The translations under genes and the position numbers were made by a program. This document shows, piece by piece, positions 42,473 to 50,920 of a stretch of DNA of 64,000 nt. Under the pieces are notes generated by a model. That model worked only from the letters and a program-made list of their open reading frames with translations, was not told where the DNA came from and ran no database searches. Position 1 is the stretch's first letter, and each line of letters opens with the position of its first letter. The DNA is from Sphingosinicella sp. CPCC 101087 (lineage in GTDB: Bacteria > Pseudomonadota > Alphaproteobacteria > Sphingomonadales > Sphingomonadaceae), in assembly GCF_004151485.1 (NCBI RefSeq), contig NZ_SBFF01000008.1:62001-126000 (forward strand), written 5' to 3'.

Positions 42473-43693
42473 TCAGCGCCTCATCGTCCCGTCCGGGTTC
42501 AGGTCGATCGTCCGGCCGGACTCCGCGGAGGCGTATATCGCCTCGATCAGGCGCAGGTCGCGCAGGCCCATTTCGCCGGGCGTCCTGATAAGGGTGCCGT
42601 CGCGGATCGCATCGGCGAAATGGTCGAGCTGGCCCGCAAACTGGACTTCGGGGTCGCCCGGCCTGATCTCGCGCCGGTCGCGTCCCTCCAACGTCATCTT
42701 CTGGCCCGAATAGTTGGTCGCCGGGTCCATGATCAGCGCTCCCGTGGTGCCGCGCGCGTGGACGAAATTGGTCCCCGAAGAGTCATAGGATGTGGCGAGA
42801 TGCGCCACCGCACCGGACGGAAACCGCCATTGCGAGGCGACATGGGCGAAGATCTCAGAGAAACGAGGATCGCCAGCAGGCTGGAAGCTGGTGGCGCTGA
42901 TCCTCTCCGGCATCTCGCGCGTCAGGTAGAGCGCGGCCTGGAGGCCGTATATCCCCAGATCCTCCAGCGGGCCGCCTCCCGCCAGGGCGCGGTTCACCCG
43001 CCAATTCTCGCTCGGACTCGTCGGACCCATTCGATAGGATTGCTCGGTTCGAAGCAGCCGAAGCTCTCCGACGGCCGCTTGCGCCATCAGCTCCATGGCC
43101 TCCCGATTGTGCGGCTCGAAGTGCGAACGATAGGCTATCATGAGCATGCGGTTAGCTCGGCGGCCCGCCGCGATCATGCGCTCGCATTCGGCACTGGAGA
43201 GCGCCATCGGTTTCTCGCACAGGACGTGCTTGCCGGCTGCAAAGGCCCGGAGGGTCCAGTCCGCATGCAGGCCGCTGGGAAGGACGATATAGACGGCGTC
43301 GATCCGGTTGTCCGAAGCCATGTCCGAAAACGTGTCGTACGAGTAGCGCGCGTCCGGTGGAACGCCATAGGCCTCGCCCACGCGCTGCAGCTTTTCGGGG
43401 TTGCCGGACACGAGGGCGGCGACATGCGCTCGCCGTGCCTGCGTGAACCGCGGCATCATCTGCCTCAGCGCATAGTCACCAAGCCCGACGACCGCGAATC
43501 CGACGCTGTCCGGCCGATTTCGCCGCGGCGGGGTGGCGGGGAGTTCGACTCCGTTCGGCATCGGCTGACCCGCCGCGCGGGCGGCGCCGCGAGCCTGCAG
43601 CAACGCGGCGGCCGGGCTGGGAGCCATCGCGAGGGAGGCGACCATCACGCCTCCCCCCAATATTCCCCGGCGGGTCACGCCATCTCGGATCAT
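42473..43693 (-). CDS. Gfo/Idh/MocA-family oxidoreductase, Tat-exported
   Basis: A 406-residue NAD(P)-dependent sugar-type oxidoreductase with a Tat signal (TRRGILGGGVMVASLAMAP). The Rossmann fold begins VGFAVVGLGDYALRQMMPRF, the cofactor signature EKP is in HVLCEKPMALSSAECERM, and the C-terminal dimer domain carries GGGPLEDLGIYGLQAALYL. It resembles glucose-fructose oxidoreductase-like periplasmic enzymes. Start ATG 43693 has the Shine-Dalgarno GGAGGCAG. It lies alone between the pseudogene and a 365-base gap. Confidence 0.88.
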   Translation of the reverse strand: MIRDGVTRRGILGGGVMVASLAMAPSPAAALLQARGAARAAGQPMPNGVELPATPPRRNRPDSVGFAVVGLGDYALRQMMPRFTQARRAHVAALVSGNPEKLQRVGEAYGVPPDARYSYDTFSDMASDNRIDAVYIVLPSGLHADWTLRAFAAGKHVLCEKPMALSSAECERMIAAGRRANRMLMIAYRSHFEPHNREAMELMAQAAVGELRLLRTEQSYRMGPTSPSENWRVNRALAGGGPLEDLGIYGLQAALYLTREMPERISATSFQPAGDPRFSEIFAHVASQWRFPSGAVAHLATSYDSSGTNFVHARGTTGALIMDPATNYSGQKMTLEGRDRREIRPGDPEVQFAGQLDHFADAIRDGTLIRTPGEMGLRDLRLIEAIYASAESGRTIDLNPDGTMRR

Positions 43694-44058
43694 CTTCTGC
43701 CTCCTGTCCGATCTTGCCGCCTCTTTCGCACGTCGCTGCGGATCGCACCACCAGCGGGATGCGGCTGGTGAAGCCGCCATGTTCGGTAACGGAAAGCCCC
43801 TCGACGCGAAGGTCCCGGCCGGGGCAGGGCTGAAGCCGCGGACGCTTGGGCAGCCGGTCCTCGTCGGCCGGGATCGTCGCCGACGCCGCTCTGCAACCGA
43901 TCCGGAATGTCGAAGGGGCAAGGGCCGTCTTGCCCCTTCACCGGACTTCGCCCTCGCTGCTCGGCAGCCGGGCTTTGCCTCGCTAGAGGCGCCGGGCCGC
44001 CGCGCGGCGACGCTCCCCCGTCGCCGGCCGGGCATCGAATGTCGAAGCGCCGCGGGCC
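43694..44058. other. Intergenic region between Gfo/Idh and redoxin genes
   Basis: About 365 bases without a supported gene. A strong stem lies at 43912-43939 (see separate entry), and the 11-base word GAATGTCGAAG occurs at 43904-43914 and again at 44036-44046. Otherwise I see only the upstream region of the Gfo/Idh gene. Confidence 0.45.
43912..43939 (-). terminator. Hairpin downstream of the redoxin/DsbD unit
   Basis: GAAGGGGCAAG (43912-43922) pairs exactly with CTTGCCCCTTC (43929-43939) around a 6-base loop, with outer TCCGG/CCGGA arms beyond an unpaired stretch. It lies 120 bases past the redoxin stop on the minus strand. There is no T-tract, so termination is probable rather than certain. 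Confidence 0.45.
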
Positions 44059-44676
44059 TCAGCTGTCCGCATATTTGACCGCGCAGCCATAGGGACGGCT
44101 CGTCGACACGGAGACGGCCCTTCCGGCCTTGAGTTCCGAGAGCGCCGCCAACACATGATTGCGGGCGCCGTCGATATCGGCCGGATTGGCGGTCGGCCTG
44201 TCGTCGATGCCCCCGGCGTAGACGAGGGTGCCCGCCCTGTTGACGATATACATGTGCGGTGTGGTCCTCGCTTCATAGGCTCTGCCCACATCGCCGCGTG
44301 GATCGAGCAGATAGGCGGCCGGGCGAGCGCCCGCCCTGGCGAGAAGGGCGTTGGCTTCGGCGCCGCTCATGTGGCCCTGCTTGCCGGGCGCGCCGGAATT
44401 GATGGTCAGCCAGACGACACCGTCCCTCGCCGCAGCCGTCTGCGCCCTTTGCATGTTGCGGCTGTCATAATGCTTCCGCACGAACGGACAGCCGGGATTG
44501 TGCCATTCGAGCACCACCGTCTTGCCTCGGAAGTCGGAAAGGCTGACGGACCTGCCGTTCGTGTCGGCCAGCGTGAAGCTGGGCGCGGGCTGGCCCACCA
44601 CCGCGGCCGCCGAGGCGGGCGCGGCAATGACGGCGAGAGCGGCGAAAGCCGTGAAAGCGGATAGCATCTTCATCAT
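44059..44676 (-). CDS. Exported redoxin (AhpC/TSA-like thioredoxin fold)
   Basis: A 205-residue protein with a signal peptide (MMKMLSAFTAFAALAVIAAP, cleaved near ASAAA). The thioredoxin-fold domain shows VVGQPAPSFTLADTNGRSVSLSDFRGKTVVLEWHNPGCPFVRKHY with a peroxidatic-type Cys63 and a cis-Pro in EARTTPHMYIVNR. It probably reduces peroxides or disulfides in the periplasm. It lies 14 bases after the dsbD stop, so DsbD may be its electron donor. A second cysteine is near the C-terminus (PYGCAVKY). Confidence 0.87.
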   Translation of the reverse strand: MMKMLSAFTAFAALAVIAAPASAAAVVGQPAPSFTLADTNGRSVSLSDFRGKTVVLEWHNPGCPFVRKHYDSRNMQRAQTAAARDGVVWLTINSGAPGKQGHMSGAEANALLARAGARPAAYLLDPRGDVGRAYEARTTPHMYIVNRAGTLVYAGGIDDRPTANPADIDGARNHVLAALSELKAGRAVSVSTSRPYGCAVKYADS

Positions 44677-44690
44677 CTTGGCGTTCCTTT

Positions 44691-46793
44691 TCAGCTGACC
44701 ATCGACACGAGCCGCGAGGGGGTCAGAACCTGCGGCAGGATTTCGACCGGCTTGCCCGGCTCGAAATAAAGGTAGAGGGGCACGCCCGAGCGGCCGTGCC
44801 TCTCCAGGAAGCGGCCGATCTCCGCGTCACCCCGGGTCCAGTCGCCCACCAGCACCGCCACCTGCCTGGCGGCGAAAGCCTGCGCGACCTGCTCGCGCTC
44901 GAGCGAGCCCTTCTCGTTGACCTTGCAGGTGACGCACCAGTCGGCGGTGAAATAGACGAAGACGCGCCGCCCCTCCTGTCGAAGGGCGGCAAGGCGTGCC
45001 TCGGTGAACGGCTCGGCATCGAGCTCATTCCGGGAGGCGGCCGTCGCCGGCTCTGCAGCGACGCTCGGAACGAGGACCATGGCCGCGACGGCGGCAAGGG
45101 CGGCTGGCGCGAGCGGTACCCAGGGACCCCGGCTCCCCTGCCCCCCGCGCCACTGCCTGCTCCCGACCCACCACAAGGCGAGGGCGAGCACCATCGCCGC
45201 GGCAAGCCCGAGCGCCATCCCGTCCACGCCCGCCTGGCGGCCGAGGATCCAGGCGAGGGCGAGCGCCGTGAGGAACATCGGCACCGACATGAGCCGCCGG
45301 AACCGCTCCATCCACGAGCCCGGCTTCGGCAGAAGGCGCCGGAGCGCGGGCACGAAGCCGAGGAGCAGGAACGGCAAGGCGAGACCCAGGCCCAGGCCTG
45401 CGAAAATGGCGAGCGCGACGGGCGTGGAAAGCACGAGGGCTGCCCCGAGAGCGGCGCCCATGAAGGGTCCGGTGCAAGGCGTCGCCACGAACGCGGCGAG
45501 CGCGCCGGTCCAGAATGCGCCGCCTAGCCCGCGCCGCTCGGCAAGGCGGCCGCCTGCGGCCAGGGCGGGAAGCTGGAACAAGCCTGCCAGATTCAGCGCG
45601 ACGGCCGTGATGAGCAGGAGCAGCGCCAGGATGACCCGCGGGTCCTGGAGCTGAAACGCCCAGCCGGCCGCGACTCCGGCCGCCCGAAGGCCGAGCAAGG
45701 CGGCCCCGAGCCCAAGGCAGATCAGCACGGCCCCCGCCGTGTAGGCGATCGCTTCTCGCTTCGCGCCGCCTTCGTCGCCACCCGCTTTCGCAAGGCTCAG
45801 CGCCTTCAGGCTCAGGATCGGGAAGACGCAAGGCATGATGTTGAGCAGCAGTCCCCCGAGGACGGCACCCATCAAGGCGGCCAGCACGGCGGACGCGCCC
45901 GGCGCCGTCTGCGCGCCCTCCGACTCCGCGGAAGTTCCGGCGGCGGGAACGATGCCCGGCACCGCCCTCAGCGACAGGCCGTTGCCGTCGCCCAGCTTCA
46001 GCACGCCTTCGACGACGTCTAGGCTGCCGCCGTTCGGAGGCGCCTCCGTCTCGAGGATCAGCGTGTCGCCGGCGCGGGAGAAGGTCTGCGCCGCCGCATA
46101 GGAAAGCGCGCCGTCGGTCAGCGGATAGAAATAGGGTTCGCCAAGCTCCAGCCCGGTTGGAAGCGGGATGGCCAGCCGGAAGCGGCCTCCGGCCCGCTCG
46201 AACCGCGCCTCGCTTCCGAGCGGCCTCGGCAGCGCCAGGCGGAAGCGGTCGAACATCGCTCGGTTCGCCTGTGCAGCCGGTGCCGAGCCCGTCTCCAGAT
46301 CGACGGCGACGTTCGCGGTTTCCGGCACGCAGATCTCGTCGGTGCAGGCGAGATAATCGACCCGTGCGCGGACCGGCAGCCTGGTGCCGGGCGCCAGGTC
46401 CGCGGGCACGCTCACTTCGATGAGCTGCGCGTAATCGCCCTCGTAGACATAGTTCATCAGCCCGGCGACGATCAGCCGCCCGGGCACCGGATACTGGATC
46501 GGTCCGGCTTGGAGGCCGGCAGGAAGCTGCCAGGCGATCTGCGTCTCCATGCCGCTGTCGCCGGGATTCTTCCAATAGCCGTGCCAGCCCTGCGAGGGCC
46601 GCATCATCAGCGCGAGCGTCACGGTTTCTCCAGGGACGACGACGGCGGATTCCGGAATGAGGCTGGCGGCGATCGCGTTCGTGCCCGGCTGCGGAAGCTG
46701 CGCGTGCGCGGCAGCGCCGAGCAGCATGGCCGTCAGCCATGTCGCGACCCAGCACCCGTATCCCCGCACGGCAACACTGACAAACCGAGGCAT
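44691..46793 (-). CDS. DsbD-like thiol:disulfide interchange protein
   Basis: A 700-residue DsbD-like protein. A signal peptide is followed by an N-terminal domain (about residues 40-260), a central eight-helix membrane domain (SAVLAALMGAVLGGLLLNIMPCVFPILSLKALS with the conserved Pro-Cys, and FVATPCTGPFMG as the second cysteine) and a C-terminal thioredoxin domain whose redox motif is FTADWCVTCK (Cys620, Cys623). It carries electrons from cytoplasmic thioredoxin to periplasmic substrates, possibly including the adjacent redoxin. The N-terminal domain looks like the longer proteobacterial 'thiol:disulfide interchange' form. Confidence 0.92.
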   Translation of the reverse strand: MPRFVSVAVRGYGCWVATWLTAMLLGAAAHAQLPQPGTNAIAASLIPESAVVVPGETVTLALMMRPSQGWHGYWKNPGDSGMETQIAWQLPAGLQAGPIQYPVPGRLIVAGLMNYVYEGDYAQLIEVSVPADLAPGTRLPVRARVDYLACTDEICVPETANVAVDLETGSAPAAQANRAMFDRFRLALPRPLGSEARFERAGGRFRLAIPLPTGLELGEPYFYPLTDGALSYAAAQTFSRAGDTLILETEAPPNGGSLDVVEGVLKLGDGNGLSLRAVPGIVPAAGTSAESEGAQTAPGASAVLAALMGAVLGGLLLNIMPCVFPILSLKALSLAKAGGDEGGAKREAIAYTAGAVLICLGLGAALLGLRAAGVAAGWAFQLQDPRVILALLLLITAVALNLAGLFQLPALAAGGRLAERRGLGGAFWTGALAAFVATPCTGPFMGAALGAALVLSTPVALAIFAGLGLGLALPFLLLGFVPALRRLLPKPGSWMERFRRLMSVPMFLTALALAWILGRQAGVDGMALGLAAAMVLALALWWVGSRQWRGGQGSRGPWVPLAPAALAAVAAMVLVPSVAAEPATAASRNELDAEPFTEARLAALRQEGRRVFVYFTADWCVTCKVNEKGSLEREQVAQAFAARQVAVLVGDWTRGDAEIGRFLERHGRSGVPLYLYFEPGKPVEILPQVLTPSRLVSMVS

Positions 46794-46924
46794 GTCTGCT
46801 CCTCCAATCTGGTCCGTCCTGTGTGCCCCTCCCCTCCAATCCGGATAAGTGCCGGACGTCCCGCTCCGGAACCGTGACTTTCGGCCTATGGTCAGGGCTC
46901 TGAATCCGTGGCAAAAATCTCCGT

Positions 46925-48964
46925 ATGGCAGGCCAGCTCAGACGTTCGCACCGTTGGATTTCCTGCATCGCCGCGCTGGCTGTCTGGCTGGCTTTGGGTT
47001 GGCCGAGCCTTCAGGCGTTGGTGACCGGCACGGCCCTGCGGGGCTCGGCCGTGCCGGCGGTCTGGCTTGTCCCCTTCACGCTTTTCGGAGCGGCCGTCGT
47101 CGCCGCCATGGTCCTGAATCCGCGAACGAGCCTTCGATGGACCTTGCTGTGCGCCCAGCTTTCTGCGGTCCTGGCGATGACGGTCATCGCTCCAAGATCA
47201 CCGCTCTCGATCTTCCTCTGCATCATCGCCTGGCAGGTGGCGATGGCGACCACGCCGGCCAAGGCTCTGGCTTGGGTCGCATTTCAGACGCTGGCGATCA
47301 TCGGCACGCTTGCGCTCGCCTCGAATGCCGGTCTGTCCTACGTCGTCGGCCTGGCCTTCGTGCTGCAGCTTTGCTTCGTTTTCACGGCGCGCGCGCTGCG
47401 CGTGGAGGCGGCAACGGCGCGAACCCTGGCCCGGGCGAACGCAGAGTTGCGATCCGCGCAAGCCATCATCGCCAACACGGTGCGCGAAGCGGAGCGCCTG
47501 CGTATCTCGCGCGAGCTGCACGATGCCTGGGGCCACGAGCTGACCGCGCTCGGGCTGCAGCTCGAGATCGCAAGCCACGTGGCCGAGCCCGGCCGGGCGA
47601 ACGATCATGTGAGCAAGGCGAAAGGCCTCGCCGGCGCCCTCCTTGCCAAGGTGCGCGACGCCGTCGCCACTCTGCGGGAGGCTGAACGCGGTGATTCGAG
47701 GGATGGGCCATGGGCGCTTGCGCACGGCGTGCGTGCCCCGGCCATTCATGTGCCAGCCATTGATGTGGACGTGTCTCCCGACGCGCGGCCTGGCATGCGC
47801 CATGGCAGTTTTTCCCTCATGGCAGGCCACGGAAGCCAGCATTACTGGTTCTTTTGCTGCGCGGCGCTGGCTGTTTGCCTGGCTCTGGGCTGGCCGGTCC
47901 TGCAGACGTTTACCACCGGCACGGCGCTGCGTGGTTCTGCCGTGCCGGCGCTCTGGCTCGTCGCCTTCGCGCTCTTCGGAGGGGCCGTCGCCGCCGCGAT
48001 GGTCCTGAAGTTGCGGACCGGCCTTCGCTGGACCTTGCTGTGCGTCCAGCTTGCCGCGGTCGTGGCGATGGCGCTCGTCGTTCCATGGGCCATGATGTCG
48101 GTGTTCCTGATCATCATCGCCTGGCAGGTCGCGATGGCGACAACGCCGCTCAAGGCGCTGGCTTGGGTCGCCTTCCAGACGCTGGCGATCGTCGGCACGC
48201 TTGCCCTGGCTCCGAAACCCGATTTTTGCTGGGTCCTCGGCAAGTCTTTCGCGCTGCAGCTATGCTTCGTATTCACGGCACAGGCGCTGCGAATGGGGGC
48301 TGAAACGGCGCGAGCCCTGGCTCGGACCAACGCAGAGCTGCAGTCGGCGCAAGCCATCATCGCCAACACGGTGCGCAACGCGGAGCGCCTGCGCATCTCG
48401 CGCGAGCTGCACGATGCCTGGGGCCACGAGCTGACCGCGCTCGGGCTGCAGCTCGAGATCGCAAGCCACGTGGCCGAGCCCGGCCGGGCGAACGATCATG
48501 TGAGGCAGGCGAAAGGCCTGGCCGGCGCCCTCCTCGCCAAGGTGCGCGACGTCGTCGCCACTCTGCGGGAGGCCGAACGCTGCGACCTGAAGGATGCGCT
48601 GGAGGCGCTTGCGAAACGCGTGCCTGTTCCGGCCATTCATGTCGACGTCTCTCCCGACGTGCGGGTCAGCCCCGACCAGGCGCACGCCCTCATGCGTTGT
48701 GCGCAGGAAGCCGTGACCAACGCCGTCAGGCACGCACAGGCCGCCAACCTGTGGCTTCAGGTGACTTCGAATGGCGAAGGCGTGCGTCTTGTCGCGCGCA
48801 ACGACGGCAGCGCGCGTCCCGCCGCCTCCCCTCCCGGGTCGGGGCTTCTCGGCATGCGCGAGCGGGTGGAGTCTCTCGGCGGCAGGCTGGCGGTGCGGAC
48901 GGGAGCCGGCTTCGGCTTCACCGTCGAGGCCTGGCTGCCTTCGGCTGCGCCGCAAGCCGTATGA
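46925..48964 (+). CDS. Sensor histidine kinase with internal tandem duplication of sensor and DHp domains
   Basis: A continuous 679-residue frame that contains two copies of the same module. Copy 1 (residues 1-298) has six predicted membrane helices and a HisKA_3 dimerisation helix with RELHDAWGHEL (His199), but ends where the ATPase domain should begin. Copy 2 (residues 299-679, own ATG at 47819) repeats the membrane sensor and DHp (His496) and continues through the ATPase domain (N-box QEAVTNAVRHA, G-box GSGLLGMRERV). Copy 2 alone is a normal DesK/NarX-type kinase. DHp copies are nearly identical (7 differences in 199 bases) while sensor parts are clearly diverged. It pairs with the NarL-type regulator that overlaps its stop. 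Confidence 0.88.
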   Translation: MAGQLRRSHRWISCIAALAVWLALGWPSLQALVTGTALRGSAVPAVWLVPFTLFGAAVVAAMVLNPRTSLRWTLLCAQLSAVLAMTVIAPRSPLSIFLCIIAWQVAMATTPAKALAWVAFQTLAIIGTLALASNAGLSYVVGLAFVLQLCFVFTARALRVEAATARTLARANAELRSAQAIIANTVREAERLRISRELHDAWGHELTALGLQLEIASHVAEPGRANDHVSKAKGLAGALLAKVRDAVATLREAERGDSRDGPWALAHGVRAPAIHVPAIDVDVSPDARPGMRHGSFSLMAGHGSQHYWFFCCAALAVCLALGWPVLQTFTTGTALRGSAVPALWLVAFALFGGAVAAAMVLKLRTGLRWTLLCVQLAAVVAMALVVPWAMMSVFLIIIAWQVAMATTPLKALAWVAFQTLAIVGTLALAPKPDFCWVLGKSFALQLCFVFTAQALRMGAETARALARTNAELQSAQAIIANTVRNAERLRISRELHDAWGHELTALGLQLEIASHVAEPGRANDHVRQAKGLAGALLAKVRDVVATLREAERCDLKDALEALAKRVPVPAIHVDVSPDVRVSPDQAHALMRCAQEAVTNAVRHAQAANLWLQVTSNGEGVRLVARNDGSARPAASPPGSGLLGMRERVESLGGRLAVRTGAGFGFTVEAWLPSAAPQAV

Positions 48965-49605
48965 TCCGGGTCTTCATCGTCGACGACCAGACGCTGGTCC
49001 GCCAGGGCGTGCGCGGCTTGCTCGAGCTGGTGCCCGACATGGAGGTGGTGGGAGAGGCGAGCGACGGCGAGGAGGCGCTGGAAAAGGTTCCGGAGCTCGG
49101 GCCCGACGTGCTCCTCCTCGATATCCGCATGCCCCGGCTCGACGGCATCGCCGTTCTGGAGGGTCTGCGCAAGGCGGACGCGCTGCCGCCCACACTGGTT
49201 TTGACGACGTTCGAGGACGGCGACGCCGCGATCGCGGCGATCAAGGCAGGCGCCAAGGGCCTGATGCTCAAGGATGTCTCGCTGGAGGATTTGGCGCAGG
49301 CGATACGCGCCCTGGCCGACGACAAGACGGCCTTCCAGCCCGCCATGACCGAGAGCCTGATGGCGGCGCTCCGCCGCAGCCCTTCGGTTTCGTCCGACAC
49401 CTACGTCGCCGAGGTGCTCACCGCTCGCGAGAAGGAGGTGCTGCACCTGATCTGCGCCGGCTACAGCAACAGGGAGATCGCCGATCTGCTGGCGCTGGCG
49501 GAGGGGACCGTGAAGAACCACGTTTCCAACCTCCTGCTGAAGCTCGATGCCCGCGACAGAACTCGGGCAGCGCTCAAGGCCTTGCAGCAGGGGCATTTGG
49601 GCTAG
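48961..49605 (+). CDS. NarL/FixJ-family response regulator
   Basis: A 214-residue regulator. The receiver domain shows FIVDDQTLVRQGV, phospho-acceptor Asp54 in PDVLLLDIRMPRLDG, and the switch lysine in AKGLMLKDVS. The LuxR-type DNA-binding domain is at about residues 148-205 (LTAREKEVLHLICAGYSNREIADLLALAEGTVKNHVSNLLLKL). Its ATG overlaps the kinase stop (ATGA), marking the pair as a cognate two-component system. The target genes are not evident; dsbD, divergent from the kinase, is a candidate. Confidence 0.93.
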   Translation: MIRVFIVDDQTLVRQGVRGLLELVPDMEVVGEASDGEEALEKVPELGPDVLLLDIRMPRLDGIAVLEGLRKADALPPTLVLTTFEDGDAAIAAIKAGAKGLMLKDVSLEDLAQAIRALADDKTAFQPAMTESLMAALRRSPSVSSDTYVAEVLTAREKEVLHLICAGYSNREIADLLALAEGTVKNHVSNLLLKLDARDRTRAALKALQQGHLG

Positions 49606-49625
49606 GCGTTGGAACACGCCTTTAA

Positions 49626-49647
49626 GGGTGGCAACTTATGGCCACCC
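49626..49647 (+). terminator. Hairpin after the NarL-type regulator
   Basis: GGGTGGC (49626-49632) pairs with GCCACCC (49641-49647) over an 8-base loop, 20 bases past the stop. No T-tract follows, so it is a weak terminator candidate. Confidence 0.35.
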
Positions 49648-49723
49648 CAAGCCCCGATCGGCCTCCGGTTGGATCGCGCCACGGCGCGCGTGCCCCGACC
49701 CGACGGCCGCCTCGGGGCGCGGC

Positions 49724-50716
49724 TCAGTTCAGCAGGCGCTGGATCGCTGCCAGGTCGAGCGCCTCGACGGCGGAACGCGCGACCGGCTCGAGCAAGGCGT
49801 GGCCGACGCCGCCTGCACTGGGCGCCGAAATGGTGACAAGCTGGAGGGCGGTCCTGGGACGGCTGCGGTCGAAATAGGCTGGGTTGAGCGCGACCACATG
49901 GTGCGCGCCGCGCTCGGTGCAGGGGACGAAGCTTCCGCCCCGCCGACTGCCGTTCTGGCACGCCGGCGCCGACCGCTCCGGGTCCGGCAAGGCGGCGAGC
50001 TCCGCCTCGCGCTCGGTCAACGTCGCCAACAGCGGCGGGGCGGCGTTGCCGGCCAGGTCGGCCACCGCGCGACGATATTCCTCGACCTCCCGCTCGAGCA
50101 CCTCCTGCTTCGTGACGAGTCGATAGGGCAGAAGGCCGGGGCGAGTGATCACCACATGGTCGCGGGAACGGAAGCGCAGCACGGCAAAGCCGTCCCTCTG
50201 CCCGGGATTGTTCGTCAGCTCGTAGAAGGGCTCGCGTCCATCAATGCCTTCGCCCGCATTGGGGAACAAGGCCCCGGCATCGTTGACGGTGATGCGGATC
50301 GCCGGGCCTTCGCCGATGCCGGAATAGGCCCCCGCGGCGTCGGCCCGGCTGCCTTCGGCCGGATTCACTTCCCTGAGCAGCAGCATCGCTTCTGCGCGCA
50401 CCGGCGCCGATGCCGGCTCGTCGGCCGCCGGGGCCGAGATGATCACGCCGCGGTTGATGGCGAATCCGCGCGGGCTTCGCAGCGCCGGCGTTTCGAGCAG
50501 GCGGGCGAGAATCCCATCGATCGCCTCGGCCATGGCGGCGGCCTGGCCGCGCGGGACCCGGGCATTGCGAATTTCGACCGAACTCGGAGTGACCCGCCCC
50601 GGCAGGTCGGAAAGCCCGCGCGTCGGTGCGGCGACCGCCGCACTCGCCACGAGCGCCGCGGACGAAACCACCACGCAGAAAAAGCGGCGGACAGGGAACT
50701 TGCGGGACGAATGCAT
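49724..50716 (-). CDS. Exported protein of unknown function, divergent from LytS-type kinase
   Basis: A 330-residue protein with a signal peptide (RRFFCVVVSSAALVASAAVA, cleaved near AAPTRG). No family is recognised. Visible features are a helical VEIRNARVPRGQAAAMAEAIDGILARLLETP region, a central strand-rich part and FELTNNPGQ-like FYELTNNPGQRDGFAVLRFRSRD, then a coiled-coil-like KQEVLEREVEEYRRAVADL and four cysteines or fewer (SAPACQNGS; FVPCTER). A LytTR-type direct repeat lies 156 bases ahead of its start, in the orientation pointing toward this gene. It may be a receptor-associated or sensed surface protein of that system. Confidence 0.72.
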   Translation of the reverse strand: MHSSRKFPVRRFFCVVVSSAALVASAAVAAPTRGLSDLPGRVTPSSVEIRNARVPRGQAAAMAEAIDGILARLLETPALRSPRGFAINRGVIISAPAADEPASAPVRAEAMLLLREVNPAEGSRADAAGAYSGIGEGPAIRITVNDAGALFPNAGEGIDGREPFYELTNNPGQRDGFAVLRFRSRDHVVITRPGLLPYRLVTKQEVLEREVEEYRRAVADLAGNAAPPLLATLTEREAELAALPDPERSAPACQNGSRRGGSFVPCTERGAHHVVALNPAYFDRSRPRTALQLVTISAPSAGGVGHALLEPVARSAVEALDLAAIQRLLN

Positions 50717-50871
50717 CGGCGCACCTCTCGATAGCTGAATCCCGCTCTAGCTAGCGGCTCGCGTCGCGCTCCCGGCGGCTGATCGACCGGCGCCGCCGCG
50801 GCTTCGACAAGGGCCTTTCGGGTCGACGAACGCGCCGGTCGGTCCGACGAAGATACGCCTCGTTGCGGTCC

Positions 50872-50901
50872 AACGTCGGCTTTGTGCGGCTGAACGTCGC
50901 C
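50872..50901 (-). promoter_or_regulatory. LytTR-type direct repeat in the lytS/secreted-protein intergenic region
   Basis: AACGTCGGC (50872-50880) and AACGTCGCC (50893-50901) repeat with a 21-base period (9-base boxes, 12-base gap). Read on the minus strand the boxes are GGCGACGTT and GCCGACGTT, matching the known LytTR-binding pattern of paired ACGTT-containing 9-mers spaced 12-13 bases. Confidence 0.6.
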
Positions 50902-50920
50902 GCGGTTCCGCATCCTGTCC

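Noticed and set aside
47819-48964. Treating the second kinase unit as a separate gene
   Set aside because: The internal ATG has no ribosome-binding site, and the frame is continuous from 46925; a second initiation is possible but not supported by sequence.
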